64,000 nucleotides of DNA from Acinetobacter sp. Ver3 (GTDB lineage Bacteria > Pseudomonadota > Gammaproteobacteria > Pseudomonadales > Moraxellaceae), in NCBI RefSeq assembly GCF_000632455.1, contig NZ_JFYL01000007.1, positions 1 through 64,000 of the forward strand. The letters run 5' to 3'. The notes under the pieces were generated by a model that made no database searches, was not told the DNA's origin, and saw only the letters and a program-made list of their open reading frames with translations. The position numbers and the translations under genes are program-made. Below, piece by piece: positions 1 through 9,600 of the stretch (position 1 is its first letter; each line of letters opens with the position of its first letter).

Positions 1-223
1 TTAGGTCTTTAGCAACATCTTTACCATGTTGATAATGTGTTGCCAGATAAAACTGGGCAGCCGGTTGACCTGCTCGAGCAGCTTTTTGCAGCTCAGATAC
101 AGGCATACGTGAATACTGTGCAGCCAGTGCAGAAGTTGATGGTTGTTGAGGTACATAATCTGCATGAACTTGGAAACTCAACAACCCTAGAAATAATGAA
201 GTACCTAAGAATAACTTTTTCAT
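1..223 (-). CDS. Sel1-repeat exported protein, 3' part cut off by window edge
   Basis: Reading leftward from an ATG at 223 gives an open frame to the window edge (74 codons). It starts MKKLFLGTSLFLGLLSFQVHA, an evident signal peptide. The segment ELQKAARAGQPAAQFYLATH, followed by a YQHGKDVAKDL stretch, looks like the start of a Sel1/TPR-like repeat (small-residue helix, then a Gly-x-x-Val turn). The ATG shares the bases ATGA with the metW stop codon, so translation is probably coupled to metW. The role is unknown; Sel1 proteins usually act as protein-interaction scaffolds. The assignment rests on one partial repeat. Confidence 0.7.
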   Translation of the reverse strand, partial: MKKLFLGTSLFLGLLSFQVHADYVPQQPSTSALAAQYSRMPVSELQKAARAGQPAAQFYLATHYQHGKDVAKDL

Positions 224-813
224 AGAGCGCTCACTCGATAAATCGCGACCTCGCCAAACAAGTTCGGGATATGCTTGCTGAGCAAACTCCCTTGTTGATT
301 CCCATTCACGGCTAAACGGTCAATAATTTTAATTTGATTCTCAGCACAAAGTGCTTCGAAATCCTTAAACGTGCACAGATGGATATTTGGAGTGTTATAC
401 CACATATAGGGTAAGGCATCCGAAACAGGCATTTTCCCTTTTAAAGCAAGGAAAGAGCGTGTTTTCCAGTGTGCAAAGTTAGGAAAAGTAATAATTGCTT
501 GTTTCCCAACACGCACCATATCGCGCAAAAGCACATCAGGTGCATCTACAGCTTGCAAAGCTTGTGCCATGACAACATAGTCAAATGACTGGTCTGCAAA
601 GCGTCCCAAACCGAGGTTCAAGTCTTGTTGGATGATATTTAACCCTCGACTGACTGCAATTGCAATCTTTTCTTGATCGATTTCTAATCCGTATGCACGA
701 ATGTTGTGCTTTTTGCTCATATGAGCCAGTAATTCACCATCGCCACAACCAAGATCTAAAACGCTTGAATCAGGTTTAATCCATTTTTCTGCAAGCTTCT
801 GATCGATACGCAT
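220..813 (-). CDS. metW: MetW, methionine biosynthesis methyltransferase-like protein
   Basis: A 197-residue protein with a class I SAM-binding fold: the glycine motif VLDLGCGDGELL lies at about residues 18-29 and the acidic end of the next strand at GLEID. MetW is found beside MetX in many proteobacteria, where the pair is linked to O-acylation of homoserine. The start codon overlaps the metX stop by one base (TAATG), and the stop overlaps the next gene by ATGA, so the three genes look like one translationally coupled unit. Length and order match the family. The exact biochemical role of MetW is less certain than its identity. Confidence 0.93.
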   Translation of the reverse strand: MRIDQKLAEKWIKPDSSVLDLGCGDGELLAHMSKKHNIRAYGLEIDQEKIAIAVSRGLNIIQQDLNLGLGRFADQSFDYVVMAQALQAVDAPDVLLRDMVRVGKQAIITFPNFAHWKTRSFLALKGKMPVSDALPYMWYNTPNIHLCTFKDFEALCAENQIKIIDRLAVNGNQQGSLLSKHIPNLFGEVAIYRVSAL

Positions 814-1973
814 TACACGGTCTCCTTAGGGGTTGAAGCAAGATGGTCTACACCACCTAAGAAAGCCCTTAAAGTTTTGACATATAAAGGGATAGGGAAC
901 AAGAACGAGTCATGACCTTGTTCTGCATCAATATCAACATAGCTCACAGGCTTATGATTGGTAATCAATGCATCCACAATCTCAACAGATCGGGAAGGAG
1001 AGAATCTCCAATCCGTAGTAAATGAAATCACAAGGAATTTACATTTTGTATTCGACATTGCTTTAACTAAAGATTGTTCATACTCACGAGAAGGATCGAA
1101 GTAATCCAAAGCTTTAGTCATGATCAAGTAGGTATTCGCATCAAAGTTACGACTAAATTGTTCACCTTGATAACGAAGATAACTTTCAACTTGGAATTCA
1201 ACATCGAAACCATACATGAATTTGCCAGATTTTAAATCACGACCAAATTTTTGTTTCATGGCTTCTTCAGAAAGGTAAGTAATGTGACCTACCATCCGCG
1301 CTAGAATAAGACCACGTTTAGGATAGCTATCTTTTTCTAAATAGCGACCATGATGAAAATCAGGATCGGACAAAATGGATTGGCGCGCGACCTCATTAAA
1401 TGCGATATTTTGCGCTGAAAGTTTAGGCGCACTGGCAATAATGACACAGTTATTTAATCGGTCAGGATAATCTACAGACCACTGAAGTGCCTGCATGCCT
1501 CCCAAAGAGCCACCAATAATAGAGTGCCAAACAGTGATACCAAGACGATCAGACAGCATTGCTTGAGTTTTAACCCAATCGCGCACGGTCACTAATGGAA
1601 AATCTGGACCATAAGGACGATTTTCATTTTCAGGATTTGGGGAGGTTGGTCCTGTTGATCCGTTACAACCACCAATATTGTTTAATGCCACCACAAAAAA
1701 TGTATTGGTATCAATTGCTTTGCCTGGCCCAATACAAGCATCCCACCAACCTGCTTTTTTATCATCTTCATGGTGATAACCAGCAGCATGATGATGACCA
1801 GAAAGCGCATGGCAGATCAAAATTGCATTAGATTTATCTGCATTGAGTGTGCCATAAGTTTCGACCATCAATTCGAAACGTGGTAAAACGCGGCCACATT
1901 CTAATGCGAGTGGTTCTTCAAATTGGAACTTTTGTGGAACAACAATGCCCACTGAGTCAGCTGGAAAAGACAC
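813..1973 (-). CDS. metX: Homoserine O-acyltransferase (MetX)
   Basis: A 386-residue alpha/beta hydrolase-fold enzyme that acylates homoserine in the first committed step of methionine synthesis. The nucleophile elbow GGSLGG puts the catalytic Ser at residue 156. The family hallmark [12 protein letters not shown] lies near residue 100, and the C-terminal catalytic His is in EQGHDSFL. The protein is cytoplasmic with no signal peptide. It is first in the metX-metW-Sel1 unit. Whether acetyl- or succinyl-CoA is used cannot be settled by eye; the MetX family is annotated as acetyltransferase by default. Confidence 0.95.
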   Translation of the reverse strand: MSFPADSVGIVVPQKFQFEEPLALECGRVLPRFELMVETYGTLNADKSNAILICHALSGHHHAAGYHHEDDKKAGWWDACIGPGKAIDTNTFFVVALNNIGGCNGSTGPTSPNPENENRPYGPDFPLVTVRDWVKTQAMLSDRLGITVWHSIIGGSLGGMQALQWSVDYPDRLNNCVIIASAPKLSAQNIAFNEVARQSILSDPDFHHGRYLEKDSYPKRGLILARMVGHITYLSEEAMKQKFGRDLKSGKFMYGFDVEFQVESYLRYQGEQFSRNFDANTYLIMTKALDYFDPSREYEQSLVKAMSNTKCKFLVISFTTDWRFSPSRSVEIVDALITNHKPVSYVDIDAEQGHDSFLFPIPLYVKTLRAFLGGVDHLASTPKETV

Positions 1974-2012
1974 AGGATAAATTCGCCTAAAATCTTAAGT
2001 ATGAATAAATAA

Positions 2013-2037
2013 AAGGATACCACTTGAGGGTATCCTT
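2013..2037 (-). terminator. Rho-independent terminator after leuA
   Basis: AAGGATACC at 2013-2021 pairs perfectly with GGTATCCTT at 2029-2037 around a 7-base loop. Read on the minus strand the stem runs into TTTTATTTATT. It lies just beyond the leuA stop and separates leuA from metX. Confidence 0.85.
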
Positions 2038-2074
2038 CTAAAGTCATTTTCGTGCTAAATATTATTGCTAATAT

Positions 2075-3772
2075 TTATACTGCCGCAGCGATCACTTGAT
2101 CTGTGCTCAAAACACCTTGATCAATTAAACGATTTGTACATGCAATAATTCCTTCAATAGATGAAGTCACGATGTTGTCATGTACACCAGCACCGAATGC
2201 TGATTTACCTGTACCTTTGACTTGAAGTTCAATTAGTGCCAACGCTTTAGCATTTGCACCAGAACCAATGCTACGTTCTTCATAGTTCACAACATCGATT
2301 GGCAACTGTAAAGCATCTAAAATTGCAGAGATTGGTCCGTTGCCTTCACCACGTAGATGTTGAACTTGACCACCGACTTCAATATCTAATTCAATGACTT
2401 GATTGCCATTTTCATCAGATAATCGATAGTTTTTCGCGACATAATGTTTATCTTTCTGATTTACATATGTACTTTGGAATAAACTCCAAATTTGCTCAGC
2501 AGAAACTTCTACGCCTTCTTCGTCAGCTACCTGTTGCACGACTTGCGAGAACTCAATTTGTAAGCGACGTGGTAATACGACGTTGTAGTTCGACTCTAAC
2601 AAGTATGCGATACCACCTTTACCTGATTGTGAATTGACACGAATGACTGCGTCATAATCACGTCCCAAATCTTTAGGATCAATTGGTAAGTAAGGCATGT
2701 CCCAAATTTCTTCGTTTTTCTGGAACTCAAAGCCTTTTTTAATCGCATCTTGGTGTGAGCCAGAAAATGCAGTAAATACTAAATCACCCGCATATGGATG
2801 ACGTGGATGAACGGGTATACCTGTACATTCTTCAATAGTAGAAATGATTTCATTAATATTTGAAAAATCTAGATTTGGAGCGACACCTTGGGTATACATA
2901 TTTAATGCAATCGCTGCAACGTCAACGTTACCTGTACGTTCACCATTACCAAATACACAACCTTCCACACGATCAGCACCAGCCATGATCGCTAACTCGG
3001 ATGCTGCAATACCGCATCCACGGTCATTGTGACAGTGTACAGAAATAATGACACCATCGCGGCGTTGTAAGTTGCGATGCATCCATTCAACTTGGTCAGC
3101 GTAAACATGAGGCCCAGAAACTTCAACAGTCGCGGGTAGATTCAAGATAACTTTATTATCTGGGCGAGCATCCCAAATTTCAGTGACTGCATCACAGACA
3201 TCTTTTGCAACTTCTAATTCAGTTGCGGTAAAGCATTCAGGAGAGTATTGGAACACCCATTCAGTTTCAGGATATTGTGCTGCATATTCTTTCACTTTTT
3301 GAGCCGCATTCACCGCTAAGGCTTTCGCACCCGCTACATCAACATTCAATACTTTTTGACGGAATGTTGGTGAGTTTGAGTTATAGATATGCACAATTGC
3401 ACGTTTTGCACCTTGTAATGATTCAAATGTACGTTGAATCAAGTGATCACGAGCTTGAACTAATACTTCGATATAGACATCATCTGGAATATGATTTTCT
3501 TCGATTAATTTACGGGTAAAGTCAAAATCAATCTGTGAGGCAGATGGAAAGCCAATTTCAATATGTTTGAAACCAATTTTCACCAACATTTGGAACATCT
3601 TGAACTTTTGTTCAATGTTCATTGGTTCGAAAATAGCTTGGTTACCGTCACGAAGGTCGGTGCTCATCCAGATAGGCGCTTTATTAATTTCGTTATTTGG
3701 CCATTGACGGTCAGGTAAGTCTACACGTTGGTACATGCGACGGTATTTTTTGCTTGGATCAGCCAACATCAT
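2075..3772 (-). CDS. leuA: 2-isopropylmalate synthase
   Basis: A 565-residue enzyme that condenses acetyl-CoA with 2-oxoisovalerate, the first leucine-specific step. The N-terminal HMGL-type TIM barrel carries STDLRDGNQA (metal and substrate site) and SVHCHNDRG (metal histidines). The C-terminal part (ELQVKGTGKSAFGAGVHDN and around) is the LeuA regulatory domain that normally binds leucine. The frame opens further upstream at 3799, but the Shine-Dalgarno AAGGAG lies 7 bases before the ATG at 3772, giving MMLADPSKKYRRM, so I place the start there. It is a single gene with its own terminator. The length fits the longer, bacterial-type LeuA. Confidence 0.95.
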   Translation of the reverse strand: MMLADPSKKYRRMYQRVDLPDRQWPNNEINKAPIWMSTDLRDGNQAIFEPMNIEQKFKMFQMLVKIGFKHIEIGFPSASQIDFDFTRKLIEENHIPDDVYIEVLVQARDHLIQRTFESLQGAKRAIVHIYNSNSPTFRQKVLNVDVAGAKALAVNAAQKVKEYAAQYPETEWVFQYSPECFTATELEVAKDVCDAVTEIWDARPDNKVILNLPATVEVSGPHVYADQVEWMHRNLQRRDGVIISVHCHNDRGCGIAASELAIMAGADRVEGCVFGNGERTGNVDVAAIALNMYTQGVAPNLDFSNINEIISTIEECTGIPVHPRHPYAGDLVFTAFSGSHQDAIKKGFEFQKNEEIWDMPYLPIDPKDLGRDYDAVIRVNSQSGKGGIAYLLESNYNVVLPRRLQIEFSQVVQQVADEEGVEVSAEQIWSLFQSTYVNQKDKHYVAKNYRLSDENGNQVIELDIEVGGQVQHLRGEGNGPISAILDALQLPIDVVNYEERSIGSGANAKALALIELQVKGTGKSAFGAGVHDNIVTSSIEGIIACTNRLIDQGVLSTDQVIAAAV

Positions 3773-4088
3773 GAGATAACTCCTTTCATAGCACAACATG
3801 CTTGGGTCTTGTGTAAAGGCACTGCGCTATTTATATCGATTGTGTCTATTCTATCAATTTACAAGTGGCTTACTGCATCATTTTGCTGAATTCTCTAAAA
3901 ATCTTTTGAATATATAGAGCTTAGCTATACCGTCACAGTGCTTGTAAATTCTTTCTTTTATTATAGTGCGATCTTCAAGAGAATTATTCCCTGATTTAGA
4001 TCAAAGTATGATGAATATGAAATTTTTTTTCACAATATATTTTTTTTAATAAAATTTTTCATTATAAAAATTAACGATGAAAAATAAA
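3773..4088. other. Intergenic region upstream of leuA
   Basis: About 316 bases with no gene. It must hold the leuA promoter; a TATAAT-like hexamer lies on the minus strand near 3960-3966, but I see no good -35 at proper distance. It also holds CTGATTTAGATCAA at 3991-4004, which resembles an FNR/ANR box. I found no leucine-rich leader peptide or attenuator hairpin. Confidence 0.4.
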
Positions 4089-4781
4089 TTAGAGTTCTGC
4101 CCATTTTCGAATTAAATTGTGATAGAGGTTCGTGAGTTTGATGACTTGCTCATGTTGATCTCCTAATGCCATACGAAGTTGCTGAATAGATTGATCTAAA
4201 GTAAATAACATATGTCGATTTGAATCATCTCGAATCATACTTTGTACCCAAAAAAATGATGCCAAGCGACAACCCGATTGGATAGAAGTGACCTCATGTA
4301 AGCTAGTAGATGGATAAAGTATCAAATCTCCTGCAGGGAGTTTGACTTCGTGATATCCATAAGTATCTTCAATGACTAATTCACCGCCGTCATATTCGTG
4401 CGGATCACTCAAGAATAAGGTACAAGATAAATCTGTTCTCAAGCGTTCTTGTGAGCCTTGAACTCTGCGAATCGAATTGTCGACATGAAAACCGAATGAT
4501 TGATGCTGTTCATAGCGATTAAACAGAGGGGGAATGATATCTAGTGGAATTGCTGCTGATAAGAATAAAGGATGTTGACCTAGGGATTCTAAAATAATAT
4601 CACCTAGATGTTTGGTCAGGGGATGATCATTGGAAAGTTGCTGATTATGTTTCACTGTTGCAGAGAGTGTTCCAGCTGTTACCTTTCCATTGACCCAATC
4701 TACTTTAGACATTTCTTCACGAAAATATCGAACTTGTTCGGGGCTTAGAATATTTGGAATATGATGAATCACTACGATCAC
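4089..4781 (-). CDS. piuC: PKHD-type Fe(II)/2-oxoglutarate hydroxylase (PiuC/YbiX family)
   Basis: A 230-residue non-haem iron dioxygenase. The metal triad is visible as H99-x-D101 (FGFHVDNS) and H162 (TSLHEVTS), with R172 in the position expected to bind 2-oxoglutarate. The family pairs with Fiu/PiuA-type siderophore receptors in Escherichia coli (YbiX) and Pseudomonas, and here it follows such a receptor by 55 bases on the same strand. The natural substrate is not established; modification of a siderophore or another iron-related compound is an inference from context. The gap to the receptor gene holds a hairpin that may lower piuC expression. Confidence 0.9.
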   Translation of the reverse strand: MIVVIHHIPNILSPEQVRYFREEMSKVDWVNGKVTAGTLSATVKHNQQLSNDHPLTKHLGDIILESLGQHPLFLSAAIPLDIIPPLFNRYEQHQSFGFHVDNSIRRVQGSQERLRTDLSCTLFLSDPHEYDGGELVIEDTYGYHEVKLPAGDLILYPSTSLHEVTSIQSGCRLASFFWVQSMIRDDSNRHMLFTLDQSIQQLRMALGDQHEQVIKLTNLYHNLIRKWAEL

Positions 4782-4802
4782 TCACTGCTTTAGGTGATGA
4801 AA

Positions 4803-4827
4803 AGCATAGCTTGTATAGAGCTATGCT
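4803..4827 (-). terminator. Hairpin between receptor gene and piuC, possible weak terminator
   Basis: AGCATAGCT (4803-4811) and AGCTATGCT (4819-4827) form a perfect 9-bp stem with a 7-base loop. On the minus strand only TTTT follows, so it may be a partial terminator or an RNA-stabilising stem at the end of the receptor transcript. Confidence 0.5.
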
Positions 4828-4836
4828 GAAATGAAA

Positions 4837-7128
4837 TTAAAACTTGAAATTTAAAGACAATACAGCATTTCGACCTTCAGCTTCAGTTGCATAATGCGAA
4901 GCATAAGCTTTCGTGAAATAACGTGTATCTGAGAGATTATTGACGTTCAATTGAAGATCAACATCTGAATTTACTTGATAGCGAGCCATGGCGTCATAAC
5001 GAACATAGCCTGGTACAAATTTGGTATTTGCAGCATCTCCATACACTCGATCCATAGCTAAAACACCAGCACCTAATTGTAATTTAGGGAGAACTTGGTA
5101 AGTTGTCCACAAAGTGGCAGAGTGTTTTGCGACATTTTGGACTTGGTTACCATTAGTTGGGCTAGCCGAATAACTTTCATCGCTATTTTTGACATAACCT
5201 GCATCAACAATTTCACTATCTAAATATGTGTATCCTGCAGATAAAGCCCATTTATTTGTGATATTGCCGTTTAAGCCTAATTCAACGCCATCAACACGTG
5301 TCTCACCAATATTTCTTGTAAATCCATCACTATCTAAAGCGCGAGTATTTTCTTTTTCTGTACGGAAAATAGCAGCTGTGAGATTAATTCTGTTATTCAA
5401 AAGGTCCCATTTGGTTCCGATTTCATAGGTTTTGACTTCTTCAGGTTTGAGGTTGTTAATTGCTCTTGCTTGTGCATCAGTCGTATTTCGTCCTGGGACA
5501 CTTAACCCTTCTGAACCATTACCAGCATCGATTCCAACGGGATTAGCTGAAGTCGCATAGCTTGCATAAATTGATCCATTTTCTCTTGGTTTAAAGGTTA
5601 ATCCAGCTTGATAATTGAAGAAATCGTGTTTTGAATTATATTTTGTTCCTGCTTGAATTGCTGAAGTGCCTGAACCAGTATCTTGATTGTATTTCATTTC
5701 AGTTTCGAATTCATCCCAGCGAATACCAAGGTCAAGGAGCCACTGAGGATTAAGCTCAATATTATTTAGGGCATATACTGATTGTGTTTCAGATTTAATC
5801 TTCATGACATTTGGATTCGCTTGAACTTTACCTAGCCAAGCATCATTCGAATTGGGGTTATAAAGATCAGTACACCAACCATTTGAAATATTTAATGAGC
5901 ATGCATTATTAGCACCACTACCGCCTATTAACGTGGTATTAGGGTCGGTTACAATGTTTGTGCCGCGTTCAGAATCTTGTTTACTGTATTCAGCACCCAA
6001 ATTGAAATTATGTTTTATGATGCCTGTTTGGAATTTACCTGTTAATGCGAGTTGATCTGTAAAACTGTCAGTGTTTGTTAGGTTGGTATTTAGACGACGC
6101 CAAACTTTTCCATTTGCGACGTTGCCCTGACTGTCATCTGGTTGAGTCCATAAGTAATTATTTTTTGATTTGCTATAGACAGCAGTATTCGTCAAGCTTA
6201 GATTTTCGCTAAAATCGTGCTCTAGCTTAAGGGTCCCACTTTGATTTTCTTGCTTTTGAAAATCACGATTTAACCAACCGTAGTATGTACCCTGTTGAAC
6301 ATCAACGGGTGAGCCGACGGTCGCTTTTCTGTCAGTGTCGTATTTATATGGAATACCTGAATCTGGCTTATCATCAGACTTTAGGTAGTAGTAGGCTAGT
6401 GTCGCTCGAGTGGGCGTGTCTAACCCAAAGCTAATACTTGGTGCAATACCAGCACGTTCATATTCAGCGCCATTATGTTGTCCCGCTTTTTCATTCTGGT
6501 GACCCATTGCCACGACACGAGTCGCAATACCATTCCCAAAATCTTTATTTGCATCTAATGTGATACGTGCATAAGCATCAGTACCGCCAGCAACAGAGCC
6601 TTGGAAAGCATCTCCAGATTTGGCTAATTTGGAAATTAGGTTAATACTACCACCCGTAGAACCTCCACCACCTAAAGTAGAGGCGGAGCCTTTGGTGACT
6701 TCAACCTGTTCGACAGCAAACATTTCACGGTTTTGAGAAGTAGAGTTTCTTACACCGTCAACGTACATTGAACTTTCAGAGTTATAACCACGGATAAATG
6801 GACGGTCACCATTTGGGTTGCCACCTTCGCCCGCACCAAGTGTAATTCCTGGAACAGTTCTTAAAGCATCAGACAGCGTAGTCACTTGAGTATCTTGTAT
6901 CTGTTTTTGAGAAATAACAGAGATTGATTTGGGAGTATCTAGTAGGGGAGCAACGTATTTAGCGTTTGAGGATTTGTCGACTTTAAATGACTGCTCTGAT
7001 TGAGCCTCTGATTTAATTGTTTCTAAATGCGCTGTATCTTCTTGTGCAAAAGTTTGACCTGAAATAACAGCCAATGACGTTGCTATAGCAGATGAAACGA
7101 TTTTTTTACGTGTTGTGATAAAGGCCAT
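4837..7128 (-). CDS. piuA: TonB-dependent siderophore receptor, Fiu/PiuA type
   Basis: A 763-residue outer-membrane receptor with a signal peptide ending TFAQ, a TonB-box-like HLETIKSEA after cleavage, a plug domain (PKSISVISQKQIQD, then YVDGVRN and VEVTKGSASTLGGGGSTGGS) and a 22-strand-type barrel ending in LSLNFKF with the usual terminal Phe. In Fiu and PiuA this family imports ferric catecholates, and in Pseudomonas and Acinetobacter it is a main entry route for siderophore-linked beta-lactams. The neighbouring piuC and a Fur-box-like sequence about 30 bases upstream support iron control. The symbol is by family and context. Confidence 0.88.
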   Translation of the reverse strand: MAFITTRKKIVSSAIATSLAVISGQTFAQEDTAHLETIKSEAQSEQSFKVDKSSNAKYVAPLLDTPKSISVISQKQIQDTQVTTLSDALRTVPGITLGAGEGGNPNGDRPFIRGYNSESSMYVDGVRNSTSQNREMFAVEQVEVTKGSASTLGGGGSTGGSINLISKLAKSGDAFQGSVAGGTDAYARITLDANKDFGNGIATRVVAMGHQNEKAGQHNGAEYERAGIAPSISFGLDTPTRATLAYYYLKSDDKPDSGIPYKYDTDRKATVGSPVDVQQGTYYGWLNRDFQKQENQSGTLKLEHDFSENLSLTNTAVYSKSKNNYLWTQPDDSQGNVANGKVWRRLNTNLTNTDSFTDQLALTGKFQTGIIKHNFNLGAEYSKQDSERGTNIVTDPNTTLIGGSGANNACSLNISNGWCTDLYNPNSNDAWLGKVQANPNVMKIKSETQSVYALNNIELNPQWLLDLGIRWDEFETEMKYNQDTGSGTSAIQAGTKYNSKHDFFNYQAGLTFKPRENGSIYASYATSANPVGIDAGNGSEGLSVPGRNTTDAQARAINNLKPEEVKTYEIGTKWDLLNNRINLTAAIFRTEKENTRALDSDGFTRNIGETRVDGVELGLNGNITNKWALSAGYTYLDSEIVDAGYVKNSDESYSASPTNGNQVQNVAKHSATLWTTYQVLPKLQLGAGVLAMDRVYGDAANTKFVPGYVRYDAMARYQVNSDVDLQLNVNNLSDTRYFTKAYASHYATEAEGRNAVLSLNFKF

Positions 7129-7159
7129 GTTTAACCTGATATGAATTTGTTTTCAGGTT

Positions 7160-7178
7160 GAGAATAATAATGATTCTT
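7160..7178 (-). promoter_or_regulatory. Fur-box-like site upstream of piuA
   Basis: GAGAATAATAATGATTCTT agrees with the classical 19-base Fur consensus at about 14 positions by my own alignment. It sits 32-50 bases upstream of the piuA start codon, the usual place for repression by iron-bound Fur. Confidence 0.7.
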
Positions 7179-7358
7179 TTTTAGCTTTAACGGATCTTAA
7201 AATTGATATTTGCGATTTAAGTCAAACTAAATAACGGAAGCTTAAATGTAATAATGTAATATTATGTATATAAGTAAATGAATTTAAATAATATTGGAAA
7301 AATTAAAGTTTCTACATTTTTGTATGGCTATTTTTAATAGGGAATTTTATTAAAATAA

Positions 7359-7382
7359 AAAACCCTGCTAGCGCAGGGTTTT
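7359..7382 (-). terminator. Rho-independent terminator after the CirA-type receptor gene
   Basis: AAAACCCTGC-type stem: AACCCTGC (7361-7368) pairs with GCAGGGTT (7373-7380), extended by two A-T pairs, with loop TAGC. On the minus strand it runs into TTTTTATTTTAAT. Confidence 0.88.
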
Positions 7383-7404
7383 GCTAGAGAGAATCTACCT
7401 AGAA

Positions 7405-9543
7405 TTAGAAATCATATGAAATAGATAACCAGTAGTTACGACCAGCTAAATATGTGCCTTCAGAGCTACGTCCAATTGAAAGATATTTATAAGCTTGTTG
7501 AAGATCGCCGTTAATATCTACATATTCCATATTTTGAGTAAAGTCTTTATCCAATAGATTGTTTACTGCAGCATTAATACGAATTTTATCGTTCAGTTGA
7601 TAACTTGCACCAAGATTAAATAAATTATAACCAGAAAATTCGTTATTGGTTTGTTCCAAAATACTAATTGAGCCAGCGTCTGTAGGTTCACTAGTAAATC
7701 GAGGACGACCAGATTGATATTCATGTTGTAACCATAGGTCTAAAGAGTCATTAATGTGCCAAGTAGATGTTAGGCTAGCTAAATGTTTCGCAGTAGACTC
7801 TAAAGCATATCCTTTGTCTTGACCTTTAGTTATTTCTGAATCGGTATAGGTGTAAGCCGCTTTTAAGCTCCATTCTGGAATAATTTGATAATTTAGGGAT
7901 GTCTCTAAACCATAAATTTCTGCTTCATCCGTGTTGAAACTCTTGCTATAAGAAGTTGCTTTATCACTAAGATTAGAGCAATCATTGGTGTTACAACTGA
8001 ACGTTCTAGAAACGATCTTGTCTTCAACAACGTTGAAGAATGCAGTTGCTGTAAGGTTAAAATTATCAGAAGGTTGATAATTAAATCCAAGCTCATAGTT
8101 GATTGATGTTTCAGGATCTAAATCTGGATTTCCAAGACTCGGTGTAGCACCTTGACCACTATAACCATTGATTCCGTCGTAAAGATCCTTAGCGGATGGT
8201 GTTTTATAACCTGTACTTACGCCACCTTTGATCGTTAGTGCATCATTGGTGTTCCAAACTAAATAAGCCCGCGGACTAAATTGTCCACCAAATCCGCTAT
8301 GATCTTCGAAGCGACCACCGAATGTGAAAAATAAGTTGTCTTTGAGTTGCCATTCATCTTCAGCGTAGAGAGACCAAGTATCCTGTGTAAATTCTTTTCC
8401 TATACCTGCAATATCATCTGCAATGGTTGTATCTTTGTATTCAGTACCAACTGTCAATTTATGACTTTTGATTGGTGCAACAATATGAGAGTCAATCACA
8501 AGATCTTTATTTTCGAGTTTTCGAGCTTGACCTGCTAACTCTGGGAATGCATCTGTTGGAATGGTGCGACCTTGGGTCTCTGTTGTGTTATGGCTTAGAT
8601 AAGTTTTCCACAAACCAAAATCATAGTTACCATCATGACCAAGTGCAAATTGAGTTCGATTGAACTCAAGCTCATCGTTATAGCCTGCGATACCACCACG
8701 AGAAATAAAGTTTCCTAAACGTTGATCTGTGTTGTCATAGCGTTGGCTAGAATAAAAACCATCGATCCATAAAGCATTTTGTTCATCTAATTTAAAGTCT
8801 AATTTTGCACCATAATCATAATTATCTGCTTTACTTGGGCGTGGATCACGGCTAGTCGAACCCTCAACAATACGTTCAGAACGTTGACGATCCAAATAGC
8901 TACCTCTTAATTGTAAACCTAAGCGGTCATTAATAAGTGGACCATTAATCACAAAACTAGATTTCCAAGAGTCTGCTTCAGCATTACTTTCCATAATGTT
9001 GCCACTCGTTGTGACATTTGCTGACCACTGATCTGCAACTTTTTTAGTAATGATATTGATCACACCACCCATTGCTTCTGAACCATAGCGAGTAGCCATT
9101 GGTCCACGGATAACTTCAATTCGCTCAATAGCGGCTAGAGGCGGTAAAAAACTATTAGAGGTTTCACCAAAGCCATTAGGTGTTACATCTGATGAGGTTG
9201 TTTGACGGCGTCCATCAATAAGAACTAAGCTATAGTCATTACCAAGACCACGCATCTTAACGTTAAGGCCAGATGTTTTCCCAACTCCAGAACGAATATC
9301 AATACCAGGGACATCTGATAAAAGATCAGCGATGCTTGTCGCATTTTTCTTTTCAATATCTTCTTTAGTTACAACACTAATAGATGCAGGTGCATTTTTA
9401 ATATCCTGCTCAAAACCCGCAGCAGAAACGACAATTGTCGAAAGTTGATGAGCACTACTTTCATTTGTGGTATTTGCAAATGTTACACCGCTAGACAAAG
9501 CGAATAATGCAACTGTAAGAGGTTGAAGCTTAAACTTACTCAT
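7405..9543 (-). CDS. TonB-dependent catecholate siderophore receptor, CirA-like
   Basis: A 712-residue outer-membrane receptor with signal peptide ending VTFA, TonB-box-like LSTIVVSA near residue 34, a plug domain (APASISVVTKEDIE, IDIRSGVGKTSG, LIDGRR, IERIEVIRGPMATRYGSEAM) and a barrel ending NYWLSISYDF. The plug closely resembles E. coli CirA, which imports linear catecholates and is a colicin receptor. It is distinct from the PiuA-type receptor beside it and has its own promoter and Fur palindrome. The ligand is not predictable by eye, and other related receptors (PirA, FepA) remain possible labels. Confidence 0.88.
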   Translation of the reverse strand: MSKFKLQPLTVALFALSSGVTFANTTNESSAHQLSTIVVSAAGFEQDIKNAPASISVVTKEDIEKKNATSIADLLSDVPGIDIRSGVGKTSGLNVKMRGLGNDYSLVLIDGRRQTTSSDVTPNGFGETSNSFLPPLAAIERIEVIRGPMATRYGSEAMGGVINIITKKVADQWSANVTTSGNIMESNAEADSWKSSFVINGPLINDRLGLQLRGSYLDRQRSERIVEGSTSRDPRPSKADNYDYGAKLDFKLDEQNALWIDGFYSSQRYDNTDQRLGNFISRGGIAGYNDELEFNRTQFALGHDGNYDFGLWKTYLSHNTTETQGRTIPTDAFPELAGQARKLENKDLVIDSHIVAPIKSHKLTVGTEYKDTTIADDIAGIGKEFTQDTWSLYAEDEWQLKDNLFFTFGGRFEDHSGFGGQFSPRAYLVWNTNDALTIKGGVSTGYKTPSAKDLYDGINGYSGQGATPSLGNPDLDPETSINYELGFNYQPSDNFNLTATAFFNVVEDKIVSRTFSCNTNDCSNLSDKATSYSKSFNTDEAEIYGLETSLNYQIIPEWSLKAAYTYTDSEITKGQDKGYALESTAKHLASLTSTWHINDSLDLWLQHEYQSGRPRFTSEPTDAGSISILEQTNNEFSGYNLFNLGASYQLNDKIRINAAVNNLLDKDFTQNMEYVDINGDLQQAYKYLSIGRSSEGTYLAGRNYWLSISYDF

Positions 9544-9600
9544 ATTATGTTCTTCCGCTGGTATGAGTGATGCTTGAGGGCATGATCAAATTTGATGCAA

